From: Streptomyces sp. NBC_00554
Lineage (GTDB): Bacteria; Actinomycetota; Actinomycetes; Streptomycetales; Streptomycetaceae
Direction: 5' to 3'
DNA: 64,000 nt
Assembly (NCBI RefSeq): GCF_041431135.1
Contig: NZ_CP107799.1
Span: forward strand, 8,370,001 to 8,434,000
The first letter of the stretch is position 1. Each line of letters starts with the position of its first letter. The position numbers and the translations under genes were made by a program. The notes beneath the pieces were generated by a model. It saw only the letters and a list, made by a program, of their open reading frames with translations. It was not told the DNA's origin and did not search any database. This document shows positions 52,910 through 61,972 of the stretch, piece after piece.

Positions 52910-54775
52910 ATGACTGAGTATGGCCGGGGCCCAGGCTCCGAACCGTGGCATCCGGAGGACCCGTTGTTCGGGGACGACGGATGGGGAGGACAGGCCGACG
53001 ACGGCCAGTCCCCCTACGGCGGCCAGCCGCAGCACTATCCGCAGCAGCCGCAACAACAGCAGCACCAGCAGTACGGCGACTGGGCCACCGGTCAGCAGGG
53101 TGCGTACGGTCAGGAGCAGCAGCAGTATCAAGGCCAGGGTCACCAGCAGTTCCCTGGCCAGAGCCAGCAGCCCTACGGCGACCAGGCGCAGCAGCAGTAC
53201 AACGGCCAAGGTCAGCAGCAGTACGGCGGTCAGGGCCAGCAGCAGTACAACGCTCAAGGCCAGCAGCAGTATGGCGGCCAGGGTCAGCAGCACTACACGG
53301 GTCAAGGGCAGCAGCCCTATGTCGACCAGGGGCAGCAGCAGTACGGCGGGCAGGGCCAGCAGCAGTACGACAACAGCGGCTGGGGCAACGGGGCGAACCA
53401 GCAGGTCCCCTATGCCGCCGACCCGGCCGACCCCTATGGGGGCCAGCCCGTGGCGTACGGCGGCGAGCAGCCCGACCAGTACGGGACCCCCGACGCCTAT
53501 CCGCCCCCCGAGCCGCCGGCCCGCCGTCGTGCCGAGCCCGAGCCGAAGACCGACTGGGATCCCGGACCCGACCAGGGCGAGCACGCCTTCTTCGCCGGGG
53601 GCGGCGACGATGACGACGACTCGGACGACGACGATCCGAAGGGCCGCGGCGGACGCGGTGACAAGAAGGGGCGCGGCGGCAAGGGCGGCAAGAAACGCCG
53701 CAGCGGGTGTGCCTGTCTGGTGGTCGTGCTGGTCTTCGGAGGCGGACTCGGCGGAGTCGGCTATTTCGGGTACCAGTTCTATCAGAATCGTTTCGGCGCG
53801 GCGCCCGACTATGCCGGGGACGGCACCAGCACGACCGTGAACGTCACCATTCCCAAGGGCTCCGGCGGGTATGCGATCGGGCAGGCATTGAAGAATGCCG
53901 GTGTCGTCAAGAGCGTCGACGCTTTTGTCGCCGCGCAGTCGCAGAATCCCAAGGGGAATTCCATCCAGGCGGGTGTCTACACGCTCAAGAAGGAAATGTC
54001 CGGGGAAAGCGCTGTCGCGATGATGCTCAGCCCCAGCAGCCGCGACAACCTGATCATTGCCGAAGGCAAGCGCAACGCCGAGATCTACGCGATGATCGAC
54101 AAACGCCTCGAAATCAAGTCGGGCACGACCGAGGGAGTCGCCGACAAGGAATGGGAGACCCTCGGTCTTCCGGACTGGGCGAACACGGACAAGGACATCA
54201 AGGACCCGCTGGAAGGATTCCTCTACCCCTCCAGCTACGCGGTCTCCAAGGGCATGAAGCCCAAGGACGTCCTGAAGCAGATGGTCGACCTCGCCAACGA
54301 GAAGTACACCGACTTCGGCCTCCAGTCGAAGGCCAAGGCGCTGGACCTGGAAAACCCGCTGCAGCTCCTCACGGTGGCGAGCCTCGTCCAGAAGGAAGGC
54401 AAGTACAAGCACGACTTCGAAAAGGTCGCGACGGTCGTCTACAACCGACTGAAGCCGAACAACACCGAGACCTACGGCCTGCTCGACTTCGACTCGACGG
54501 TCAATTACCTCAAGGGCGAATCCAAGCTGGCCACCGGTTCGGTCGACGAACTGCGGACGATCGACGACCCGTACAACACGTACAAGATCAAGGGCCTGCC
54601 TCCCGGGCCCATCAGTAATCCCGGTGCAGAGGCGATCGAGGCCGCGCTCAAGCCCGCCAAGGGAAACTGGTACTACTTCGTGTCGGTCAGTGCGGACAAG
54701 ACGCTCTTCGCCGAGACGAACGAAGAGCAGAACGCGAACCGTGAGAAGTATCTCGAGGAACTGAAGGATCAATGA
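52910..54775 (+). CDS. mltG: Endolytic murein transglycosylase MltG with repeat-rich cytoplasmic tail
   Basis: 621 residues. The N-terminal 265 residues are cytoplasmic and unusual: residues 45-160 are Gln/Gly/Tyr repeats (GQGQQQYGG type), then Pro-rich, Asp-rich and basic Lys/Arg/Gly runs. A membrane helix follows (residues 267-291), then a LysM-like region and the YceG catalytic domain with the active-site Glu E496 (VASLVQKEGKYK) and GLPPGPISNPG. It cuts nascent glycan strands. Its stop overlaps the aroE start (ATGA). ATG 52910 follows AGGGG. Confidence 0.94.
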   Translation: MTEYGRGPGSEPWHPEDPLFGDDGWGGQADDGQSPYGGQPQHYPQQPQQQQHQQYGDWATGQQGAYGQEQQQYQGQGHQQFPGQSQQPYGDQAQQQYNGQGQQQYGGQGQQQYNAQGQQQYGGQGQQHYTGQGQQPYVDQGQQQYGGQGQQQYDNSGWGNGANQQVPYAADPADPYGGQPVAYGGEQPDQYGTPDAYPPPEPPARRRAEPEPKTDWDPGPDQGEHAFFAGGGDDDDDSDDDDPKGRGGRGDKKGRGGKGGKKRRSGCACLVVVLVFGGGLGGVGYFGYQFYQNRFGAAPDYAGDGTSTTVNVTIPKGSGGYAIGQALKNAGVVKSVDAFVAAQSQNPKGNSIQAGVYTLKKEMSGESAVAMMLSPSSRDNLIIAEGKRNAEIYAMIDKRLEIKSGTTEGVADKEWETLGLPDWANTDKDIKDPLEGFLYPSSYAVSKGMKPKDVLKQMVDLANEKYTDFGLQSKAKALDLENPLQLLTVASLVQKEGKYKHDFEKVATVVYNRLKPNNTETYGLLDFDSTVNYLKGESKLATGSVDELRTIDDPYNTYKIKGLPPGPISNPGAEAIEAALKPAKGNWYYFVSVSADKTLFAETNEEQNANREKYLEELKDQ

Positions 54776-55608
54776 GCGGTACCGACAGCCAGCGCCGAGC
54801 CGCCGTTCTCGGTTCCCCGATCGCCCACTCCCTCTCCCCGGTGCTGCACCGCGCCGCGTATGAGGAACTCGGCCTCGGCGACTGGTCGTACGACCGTTTC
54901 GACGTGGACGAAGAGGCGTTGCCCGGGTTCTTCGGGCAACTGGGACCGGAGTGGGCGGGGCTGTCGCTGACCATGCCGCTCAAGCGGGCTGTCATTCCGC
55001 TGCTCGACGAGGTCAGCGAGACGGCGGCCTCCGTCGAGGCGGTCAACACGGTCGTGTTCACCGCGGACGGGCGGCGCGTCGGCGACAACACCGACATCCC
55101 CGGGATGGTCGCCGCCCTGCGCGAACGGGGCATCGAGCAGGTCGACTCCGCCGCGATCCTCGGGGCCGGCGCCACGGCGTCGTCCGCGCTGGCCGCGCTC
55201 GCACGGATCTGCACCGGCGAGGTCGTCGCGTACGTCCGGAGCGCGGAGCGTGCCGCCGAGATGCGGGAGTGGGGCGAGCGGCTCGACGTGGAGGTGCGGA
55301 TTCAGGACTGGGCGGACGCCGCGCAGGCGCTGCGCGCGCCGCTCGTGATCGCCACGACCCCGGCGGGCACGACGGACGCGCTGGCCACGGCCATTCCCGA
55401 GCGGCCCGCCACCCTGTTCGACGTGCTGTACGACCCGTGGCCGACCGAGCTCGCGGCACGCTGGTCCGCCTACGCCGGGTCCGTGGTCAGCGGGCTCGAC
55501 CTGCTGGTGCACCAGGCGGTGCTCCAGGTCGAACAGATGACCGGCCGCACACCCGCGCCGCTCGACGCCATGCGGAAGGCCGGCGAACACGCCCTCGCCG
55601 CCCACTGA
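54772..55608 (+). CDS. aroE: Shikimate dehydrogenase
   Basis: A 278-residue NADPH-dependent enzyme that reduces 3-dehydroshikimate. Shikimate-binding residues are SHSLSP-type (IAHSLSPVLH), K71 in LTMPLKR and D108 in DNTDIPG; the nucleotide domain has AILGAGATASSA. ATG 54772 overlaps the mltG stop. A 174-base gap with no gene follows before aroC; I see nothing there that I can name. Confidence 0.95.
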   Translation: MSGTDSQRRAAVLGSPIAHSLSPVLHRAAYEELGLGDWSYDRFDVDEEALPGFFGQLGPEWAGLSLTMPLKRAVIPLLDEVSETAASVEAVNTVVFTADGRRVGDNTDIPGMVAALRERGIEQVDSAAILGAGATASSALAALARICTGEVVAYVRSAERAAEMREWGERLDVEVRIQDWADAAQALRAPLVIATTPAGTTDALATAIPERPATLFDVLYDPWPTELAARWSAYAGSVVSGLDLLVHQAVLQVEQMTGRTPAPLDAMRKAGEHALAAH

Positions 55609-55782
55609 CGCGTCTGACCCGGCTGAGTCCGTCCGCCTGATGGACCTGTGGCCGGTTCTCATACGTGGACGTGGGAGGATCGGAGGTGGCGGGCCAGGGC
55701 CGCGCACCCGGTCGCGCCGTCGCCGTACGCGAGGACGCGCGTACGCAGCAGCAGTACCAGGGCGCGAGCATGAGGAGCACCG

Positions 55783-56967
55783 TTGAGCAGGTTGCGCTGG
55801 CTGACCGCGGGGGAGTCCCACGGACCCGCACTTGTCGCGACGCTGGAGGGACTTCCCGCCGGCGTGCCGATCACCACGGACATGGTGGCGGACCACCTGG
55901 CCCGGCGGCGGCTCGGCTATGGACGCGGTGCCCGGATGAAATTCGAGCGCGACGAGGTCACATTCCTGGGCGGCGTACGCCACGGGCTCACCCTCGGTTC
56001 ACCCATCGCGATCATGGTCGGCAACACCGAGTGGCCCAAGTGGGAGCAGGTCATGGCCGCCGACCCGGTCGACCCGGCGATCCTCGCCGATGTGGCCCGC
56101 AACGCGCCGCTGACCCGGCCCCGGCCCGGCCACGCGGACCTCGCGGGCATGCAGAAGTACGGCTTCGACGAGGCCCGGCCGATCCTGGAGCGTGCCTCCG
56201 CCCGCGAAACCGCGGCGCGTGTGGCGCTGGGCGCGGTGGCCCGCTCCTACCTGAAGGAGACGGCCGGGATCGAGATCGTCTCGCACGTCGTCGAGCTGGC
56301 CGCGGCGAAGGCTCCGTACGGCCTCTACCCCAAGCCCTCGGACGTCGAGAAGCTCGACGCCGACCCGGTGCGCTGCCTGGACGCCGACGCGTCGAAGGCG
56401 ATGGTCGCGGAGATCGACCAGGCCCACAAGGACGGCGACACGCTCGGTGGCGTGGTCGAGGTGCTGGCGTACGGCGTGCCCGTGGGGCTCGGCTCGCACG
56501 TGCACTGGGACCGGCGCCTCGACGCCCGGCTGGCGGCCGCGCTCATGGGCATCCAGGCCATCAAGGGCGTCGAGGTCGGCGACGGCTTCGAGCTGGCCCG
56601 GGTGCCGGGCTCGCAGGCGCACGACGAGATCGTCCACACCGAGGACGGCATCCGGCGCACCTCCGGTCGCTCCGGCGGTACCGAGGGCGGTCTGACCACC
56701 GGTGAACTGCTGCGCGTACGCGCCGCGATGAAGCCGATCGCGACCGTGCCCCGCGCGCTGGCGACCATCGATGTGGCGACCGGCGAGGCCGCCAAGGCGC
56801 ATCACCAGCGTTCCGACGTGTGCGCGGTCCCGGCGGCCGGGATCGTCGCCGAGGCGATGGTGGCGCTGGTCCTGGCGGACGCGGTGGCGGAGAAGTTCGC
56901 CGGCGACAGCGTCCCCGAGACCCGCCGCAATGTGCGGGGCTACCTCGAGAACCTGGTCGTGCGGTGA
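55783..56967 (+). CDS. aroC: Chorismate synthase
   Basis: A 394-residue FMN-dependent enzyme, the last step to chorismate. Signatures are RWLTAGESHGPALVA, RPGHADLAGMQKYG, ARETAARVALGAVA and the C-terminal RSDVCAVPAAGIVAEAM. TTG 55783 is the likely start, preceded by GAGGAG, and gives the standard SRLRWLTAGESHG opening. Its stop overlaps the aroK start (GTGA). Confidence 0.96.
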   Translation: MSRLRWLTAGESHGPALVATLEGLPAGVPITTDMVADHLARRRLGYGRGARMKFERDEVTFLGGVRHGLTLGSPIAIMVGNTEWPKWEQVMAADPVDPAILADVARNAPLTRPRPGHADLAGMQKYGFDEARPILERASARETAARVALGAVARSYLKETAGIEIVSHVVELAAAKAPYGLYPKPSDVEKLDADPVRCLDADASKAMVAEIDQAHKDGDTLGGVVEVLAYGVPVGLGSHVHWDRRLDARLAAALMGIQAIKGVEVGDGFELARVPGSQAHDEIVHTEDGIRRTSGRSGGTEGGLTTGELLRVRAAMKPIATVPRALATIDVATGEAAKAHHQRSDVCAVPAAGIVAEAMVALVLADAVAEKFAGDSVPETRRNVRGYLENLVVR

Positions 56968-57479
56968 CCCCTCCGCGGATCGTTCTTGTCGGCCCGATGG
57001 GTGTCGGCAAGTCCACGGTGGGCGCGCTGGTCGCCGAGCGGCTCGGCTGCGCCTACCGGGACACCGACGAGGACATCGTGGGCGCCGAGGGCCGCACCAT
57101 CGCCGACATCTTCGTCGACGAGGGTGAGCCGGTCTTCCGCGCGATCGAGAAGCGGGCGGTGCATCGGGCGCTGGCCGAGCACGACGGTGTCCTGGCGCTC
57201 GGCGGTGGCGCGATCCTCGACGAGGAGACGCGCGCCCTGCTCGCCGGACACGAGGTCGTGTACCTCTCGATGGACGTCGAGGAGGCGGTCAAGCGCACCG
57301 GCCTGAACGCGGCGAGGCCGCTGCTGGCCGTCAACCCGCGCCGGCAGTGGCGCGACCTGATGGAAGCGCGCCGCCACCTCTACACCGAAGTCGCCCGGGC
57401 GGTCGTGGCCACCGACGACCGCACCCCCGAAGAGGTCGCCCAAGCGGTCCTCGACGCACTGGAGTTGAAGGAAGCATGA
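56964..57479 (+). CDS. aroK: Shikimate kinase
   Basis: A 171-residue nucleoside-kinase-fold enzyme. Walker A is GPMGVGKST (residues 10-18), with the shikimate-binding DTDEDI and GGGAIL elements and the lid (RPLLAV). It phosphorylates shikimate. GTG 56964 overlaps the aroC stop, and aroB starts in ATGA at the end. Confidence 0.95.
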   Translation: MTPPRIVLVGPMGVGKSTVGALVAERLGCAYRDTDEDIVGAEGRTIADIFVDEGEPVFRAIEKRAVHRALAEHDGVLALGGGAILDEETRALLAGHEVVYLSMDVEEAVKRTGLNAARPLLAVNPRRQWRDLMEARRHLYTEVARAVVATDDRTPEEVAQAVLDALELKEA

Positions 57480-58567
57480 GCGAGGCAGTGACCCGTATCC
57501 AGGTCGGCGGCACCGCGGGCACCGACCCCTACGAGGTGCTGGTCGGCCGTCAACTCCTCGGTGAGCTCGGCGGGTTGATCGGTGACAAGGCGCAGCGCGT
57601 CGCGGTCATCCACCCCGAGGCGCTCGCCGACACCGGTGAGGCGCTCTGCGCCGACCTCGGCGGGCAGGGTTACGAGGCCGTCGCCATCCAGGTGCCGAAC
57701 GCCGAGGAGGCCAAGACGGCCGAGGTCGCCGCGTACTGCTGGAAGGCGCTCGGCCAGTCCGGTTTCACCCGCAGCGACGTCATCGTGGGCGTCGGCGGCG
57801 GCGCCACCACCGACCTGGCCGGGTTCGTCGCGGCGACCTGGCTGCGCGGGGTGCGCTGGATCGTCGTCCCCACCACCGTCCTTGCGATGGTGGACGCGGC
57901 GGTCGGCGGCAAGACCGGCATCAACACCGCGGAGGGCAAGAACCTCGTCGGCTCCTTCCACCCGCCGGCCGGTGTGCTCTGCGACCTGGCCGCCCTCGAC
58001 TCGCTGCCGGTCAACGACTTCGTGTCCGGGCTCGCGGAGATCATCAAGGCCGGTTTCATCGCCGACCCGGTGATCCTCGAACTCATCGAGGAGGACCCCG
58101 AGGCGGCCCGTACGCCCGCTGGACCGCACACCGCCGAGCTGATCGAGCGGTCCATCAAGGTCAAGGCCGAGGTCGTCTCCGGCGACCTCAAGGAGTCCGG
58201 GCTGCGGGAGATCCTCAACTACGGGCACACCCTCGCGCACGCGATCGAGAAGAACGAGCGCTACAAGTGGCGGCACGGCGCGGCCGTCGCCGTCGGCATG
58301 CACTTCGCCGCCGAACTCGGCCGTCTCGCGGGCCGGCTGGACGACGAGACCGCCGACCGTCACCGCACGATCCTGGAATCCGTCGGCCTCCCGCTGAGCT
58401 ACCGCTACGACCAGTGGCCCAAGCTCCTGGAGAACATGAAGGTCGACAAGAAGTCCCGCGGCAACCTGCTGCGCTTCATCGTCCTCGACGGGCTCGCCAA
58501 GCCGACCGTCCTGGAGGGGCCCGACCCGGCCGTCCTCCTCGCCGCGTACGGCGAAGTCGGGGAGTAG
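57476..58567 (+). CDS. aroB: 3-dehydroquinate synthase
   Basis: A 363-residue NAD- and metal-dependent enzyme that makes 3-dehydroquinate. The segments VGVGGGATTDLAGFVAATW, VDAAVGGKTGIN, and metal-ligand regions with LNYGHTLAHAIE and HGAAVAVGM are typical. It overlaps aroK. It probably ends in the hairpin at 58669. Confidence 0.96.
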   Translation: MSEAVTRIQVGGTAGTDPYEVLVGRQLLGELGGLIGDKAQRVAVIHPEALADTGEALCADLGGQGYEAVAIQVPNAEEAKTAEVAAYCWKALGQSGFTRSDVIVGVGGGATTDLAGFVAATWLRGVRWIVVPTTVLAMVDAAVGGKTGINTAEGKNLVGSFHPPAGVLCDLAALDSLPVNDFVSGLAEIIKAGFIADPVILELIEEDPEAARTPAGPHTAELIERSIKVKAEVVSGDLKESGLREILNYGHTLAHAIEKNERYKWRHGAAVAVGMHFAAELGRLAGRLDDETADRHRTILESVGLPLSYRYDQWPKLLENMKVDKKSRGNLLRFIVLDGLAKPTVLEGPDPAVLLAAYGEVGE

Positions 58568-58668
58568 ACGCGGATCTGCGGCCCACGGCGACGTGACTTA
58601 AGAACGTAACGTCCAACGGGCCCGCACTTGGCCCGATTTGCCCCCGGCCGACGGGCACTTCACACCCT

Positions 58669-58698
58669 CCCCGGCCGTTCACACAACGGCGGCCGGGG
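58669..58698 (+). terminator. Hairpin downstream of aroB
   Basis: CCCCGGCCG (58669-58677) pairs with CGGCCGGGG (58690-58698). It lies 102 bases after aroB, with no T-run. The rest of the gap 58568-58820 has an AT-richer piece (TTAAGAACGTAACG, near 58598) and the repeat below. Confidence 0.55.
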
Positions 58699-58714
58699 AA
58701 GGTACCGTTCGGTT

Positions 58715-58748
58715 GGGGGCACCTCCCACGCCCTTAAGGCTGTGGGAG
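58715..58748. repeat. GC-rich intergenic repeat with CTCCCAC/GTGGGAG hairpin
   Basis: The core GGGGGCACCTCCCA leads into CTCCCAC (58723-58729) paired with GTGGGAG (58742-58748), with GCC/GGC inside. It shares the core with the element at 19411-19444. It lies 73 bases before the ATPase start. Confidence 0.55.
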
Positions 58749-58820
58749 AGAGCGGGACCGAGGCCCCGTTCGCGTCCCGGAGGCCGACGAGCCAAGAGAC
58801 ACGAGACGGAGTGGCACCGG

Positions 58821-59687
58821 ATGCAGCACGCAGTGGGGGCTCCGCTGCCGCCGCCCCACCAGCCGGGGCAGGGACCGGGCGCCGGCTGGTCGCCGGCCGG
58901 ACCGCAGCCCGGGCACCCGGGTCCCCTACCACCGCCCCCGCCCGCCCCCGGTTTCGCGGGACCCCCTCCGGGACACGCGACGCCCCACTCGCACGTACCG
59001 CAGCACGCGCACCCGCAGCACGCCCCCGTGCCGCCCACGCCGGACACCACCGGCCATGTGCAGCTGCCCCCGGGCGGACCCGTGGCCAGGCCGAGCGCGC
59101 CGCCCGCCGCGGGCCAGGCCGACCCCACGTCCACCACGCTCGCCGTGCTGCTCATCGGCCCCGCGGGCGCCGGGAAGACCAGCGTCGCCAAGTACTGGGC
59201 GGACCACCGCCGGGTACCCACCGCTCACATCAGCCTCGACGACGTACGCGAATGGGTGCGCTCGGGCTTCGCCGACCCGCAGTCGGGGTGGAACGACCAT
59301 TCGGAGGCGCAGTACCGCCTGGCCCGCCGCACCTGCGGATTCGCCGCGCGGAACTTCCTGGCCAACGGCATCTCCTGCATCCTCGACGACGCCGTGTTCC
59401 CCGACCGGCCGGTCGTCGGCCTTGGCGGCTGGAAGCGGCACGTCGGGCCGGGGCTGCTGCCCGTCGTCCTGCTGCCCGGCCTGGAGATAGTCCTGGAGCG
59501 CAACGCCGAGCGCTCCGGAAACCGCCGCCTCACCGACGAGGAAGTCGCCCGTATCCACGGCCGGATGGCCGGCTGGTACGGCTCGGGGCTCCCCATCATC
59601 GACAACTCGCAGCTCGACGTACCGACCACGGCCCGCGTCCTGGACGACGTACTCGCGCGGTCGATCGCCAGCCCGCCCCAGTGGTAG
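58821..59687 (+). CDS. P-loop ATPase with a Pro/His/Gly-rich N-terminal region
   Basis: 288 residues. Residues 1-100 are low complexity: many Pro, Gly and a His-rich patch (HATPHSHVPQHAHPQHAP, 52-69). From about residue 105 comes a nucleotide-kinase-like domain with Walker A GPAGAGKTS (113-121), ISLDDVREWVRSG, CILDDAVFPDR and a lid with LERNAERSGNRRLTDEEVARIHGRM. The target is unknown; it may phosphorylate a small molecule or RNA end. ATG 58821 follows GGAG and is preferred because the upstream frame is unconserved. It lies between aroB and the aminopeptidase gene in Streptomyces. Confidence 0.82.
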   Translation: MQHAVGAPLPPPHQPGQGPGAGWSPAGPQPGHPGPLPPPPPAPGFAGPPPGHATPHSHVPQHAHPQHAPVPPTPDTTGHVQLPPGGPVARPSAPPAAGQADPTSTTLAVLLIGPAGAGKTSVAKYWADHRRVPTAHISLDDVREWVRSGFADPQSGWNDHSEAQYRLARRTCGFAARNFLANGISCILDDAVFPDRPVVGLGGWKRHVGPGLLPVVLLPGLEIVLERNAERSGNRRLTDEEVARIHGRMAGWYGSGLPIIDNSQLDVPTTARVLDDVLARSIASPPQW

Positions 59688-59759
59688 TCCGGACCGGCCC
59701 GACGCCCGTCCAGCCCCGCTGAACCGGCGCCATCCGGCCACCGCTCGTACGCTCGATTC

Positions 59760-60866
59760 ATGTCAGAGGTGTACGCGGCCCGCCGAGAGCGGCTCCGGGA
59801 GCGTTGTACGGCCGGCGGCAGCGCGACAGCGCTCGTCACCCGCCCCGCCAACGTGAGGTATCTCGCCGGCGCGGCCCCGCGCGGCGCCGTCCTCCTGCTC
59901 GGCAGGGGTGAGGATCTGCTGCTCTGCGGCGGCCCGCCGAGCGGCGAGGCCGATGAGGGGCGTCCGGACGAGGCGCTGCGGTTGCAGGCCCTGCCCGGCC
60001 CCGGCGGTGATCCGGCCGTCGCCGCGGCCGATGTGGCCTTCGCCCAGGGCGCCGAGTCCCTCGCGGTCGAGGAACACCACCTGACCGTGACCCGGCACCG
60101 TGCGATCCGTTCGGTGGCGCCGCGGCTGCGCCTCGCCGACCTGGGCGGTGCGGTGGAGCAGCTGCGGGTGATCAAGGACGAGGAGGAGATCTCCTGTCTG
60201 CGGATCGGCGCCGAGATCGCCGACCAGGCGCTGGGCGAACTCCTCGAATCGATCCTCGTCGGCCGTACCGAGCGCCATCTCGCGCTCGAGCTGGAGCGGC
60301 GCCTCGTCGACCACGGCGCGGACGGCCCGGCCTTCGCGACCTCGGTCGGCACCGGGCCGAACTCGGGACGCCGTGGCCACCGGCCCACCGACCGGCGGGT
60401 CGAAGAAGGAGATTTCCTTTCCGTCTGCCTCGGCGCGACCTACCGTGGCTACCGCTGTGAGATCGGCCGTACGTTCGTCATCGGGACCTCTCCGGCCGAC
60501 TGGCAGATCGAGCTGTACGACCTCGTCTTCGCCGCCCAGCGCGCCGGACGGGAGGCGCTGGCACCCGGCGCCGCCTACCGTGACGTGGACCGCGCGGCCC
60601 GCCAGGTACTCGACTCCGCGGGGTACACGGAAGGCCTTCCTCCGCTGACCGGGCACGGCGTGGGGCTCGAAATCGACGAGGACCCGCAGCTGGCCCCCGC
60701 GGCCATGGGTAAACTGGACGCTTGCGTGCCGGTCACCGTCGAACCGGGGGTCCACCTCCCGGGCCGGGGCGGTGTCCGGATCGATGACACGCTCGTCGTA
60801 CGCCCCGAGGCGGACGGCGGACCCGAGCTACTCACCATTACGACCAAGGAACTGCTCGCGCTCTAG
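59760..60866 (+). CDS. Aminopeptidase P family protein with altered metal site
   Basis: A 368-residue pita-bread-fold protein with the creatinase-like N-terminal part and the M24 catalytic half. The five canonical ligands are partly changed: C223 instead of the first Asp (SVCLGATYRG), E234 instead of the second Asp, H299 and E328 kept (GHGVGLEID, TVEPGVHL), D342 instead of the last Glu. It may be a weak or inactive peptidase. By position it matches the pepQ gene before efp in actinobacteria. It is 59 bases before efp. Confidence 0.88.
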   Translation: MSEVYAARRERLRERCTAGGSATALVTRPANVRYLAGAAPRGAVLLLGRGEDLLLCGGPPSGEADEGRPDEALRLQALPGPGGDPAVAAADVAFAQGAESLAVEEHHLTVTRHRAIRSVAPRLRLADLGGAVEQLRVIKDEEEISCLRIGAEIADQALGELLESILVGRTERHLALELERRLVDHGADGPAFATSVGTGPNSGRRGHRPTDRRVEEGDFLSVCLGATYRGYRCEIGRTFVIGTSPADWQIELYDLVFAAQRAGREALAPGAAYRDVDRAARQVLDSAGYTEGLPPLTGHGVGLEIDEDPQLAPAAMGKLDACVPVTVEPGVHLPGRGGVRIDDTLVVRPEADGGPELLTITTKELLAL

Positions 60867-60925
60867 CCTGTGAGCTGCGCGCGAGCCCCGGGGTCGTCCA
60901 CGTCAGTCCAGGAGATTCCGCAACC

Positions 60926-61492
60926 GTGGCTTCCACGAACGACCTCAAGAACGGCCTGGTGCTCAAGCTCGACGGAGGCCAGCTCTGGTCCGTCGTCGAG
61001 TTCCAGCACGTCAAGCCCGGCAAGGGCCCGGCCTTCGTGCGCACCAAGCTGAAGAACGTGCTCTCCGGCAAGGTCGTCGACAAGACGTTCAACGCCGGCG
61101 TCAAGGTCGAGACGGCCACGATCGACAAGCGTGACATGCAGTTCTCGTACATGGACGGCGAGTACTTCGTCTTCATGGACATGGACACGTACGACCAGCT
61201 GATGGTCGACCGCAAGTCCGTCGGCGATGCCGCCAACTTCCTGATCGAGGGCTTCACGGCCACCGTCGCGCAGCACGAGGGCTCGGTGCTGTTCGTCGAG
61301 CTGCCGGCCGCCGTCGAGCTCGTGATCCAGGAGACCGAGCCCGGCGTTCAGGGCGACCGCTCCACCGGTGGCACCAAGCCCGCCATCCTGGAGACCGGCC
61401 ACCAGATCAACGTCCCGCTCTTCATCACCACCGGTGAGAAGATCAAGGTCGACACCCGCACGAGCGACTACCTCGGCCGGGTGAACAGCTAA
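60926..61492 (+). CDS. efp: Elongation factor P
   Basis: A 188-residue tRNA-shaped factor that relieves stalling at polyproline. The tip loop is PGKGP (residues 31-35) with K33 at the position that is modified in enterobacteria; actinobacterial EF-P with this loop works unmodified. The three OB/KOW-like domains are complete. GTG 60926 follows AGGAGA. nusB begins two bases after the stop. Confidence 0.96.
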   Translation: MASTNDLKNGLVLKLDGGQLWSVVEFQHVKPGKGPAFVRTKLKNVLSGKVVDKTFNAGVKVETATIDKRDMQFSYMDGEYFVFMDMDTYDQLMVDRKSVGDAANFLIEGFTATVAQHEGSVLFVELPAAVELVIQETEPGVQGDRSTGGTKPAILETGHQINVPLFITTGEKIKVDTRTSDYLGRVNS

Positions 61493-61494
61493 CC

Positions 61495-61929
61495 GTGGCT
61501 GCCCGCAACACGGCCCGCAAGCGCGCCTTCCAGATCCTCTTCGAGGGCGACCAGCGCGATGTGGACGTCCTGACGGTCCTCGCGGACTGGATCCGGCATT
61601 CCCGGACCGACACCCGGCAGCCGCCGGTGAGCGAATACACGATGCAGTTGGTCGAGGGGTACGCCACCAAGGTGCGCCGGATCGACGACCTGATCGCGCA
61701 GTACGCCGTCGGCTGGACGCTGGACAGGATGCCGGTCGTGGACCGCAACATCCTGCGCCTCGGTGCCTACGAGCTGATCTGGGTCGACGAGACCCCTGAT
61801 GCCGTGGTGCTCGACGAGGCGGTGCAGTTGGCGAAGGAGTTCTCCACGGACGACTCGCCCGCGTTCGTGAACGGCCTCCTCGGCCGGTTCAAGGACCTGA
61901 AGCCGTCGCTCCGCCGGGACGAGTCCTAG
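61495..61929 (+). CDS. nusB: Transcription antitermination factor NusB
   Basis: A 144-residue all-helical protein that, with NusE, binds boxA of rRNA leader RNA. It has the family start (ARNTARKRAFQILFEGDQR) and the conserved NILRLGAYELIW and FVNGLLGRFK segments. GTG 61495 is two bases after efp, so it is cotranscribed. It ends at two strong hairpins. Confidence 0.95.
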   Translation: MAARNTARKRAFQILFEGDQRDVDVLTVLADWIRHSRTDTRQPPVSEYTMQLVEGYATKVRRIDDLIAQYAVGWTLDRMPVVDRNILRLGAYELIWVDETPDAVVLDEAVQLAKEFSTDDSPAFVNGLLGRFKDLKPSLRRDES

Positions 61930-61972
61930 GACGAGCCCCCGGACGTACACAACGGCGACCGAAAGCCACGAA

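Noticed and set aside
53040..53390. Regular CAG-rich repeats that could suggest a CRISPR or other DNA repeat array
   Set aside because: The repeats are in frame, degenerate, without spacers, and encode the Gln/Gly/Tyr tail of MltG.
55609..55782. A small gene between aroE and aroC
   Set aside because: No start with a ribosome site opens a frame with family features; frames there are extensions or shadows of aroE and aroC.
58628..58820. Longer N-terminus for the P-loop ATPase from 58638
   Set aside because: The added segment covers the terminator and repeat of the gap and has no ribosome site; ATG 58821 with GGAG is better.
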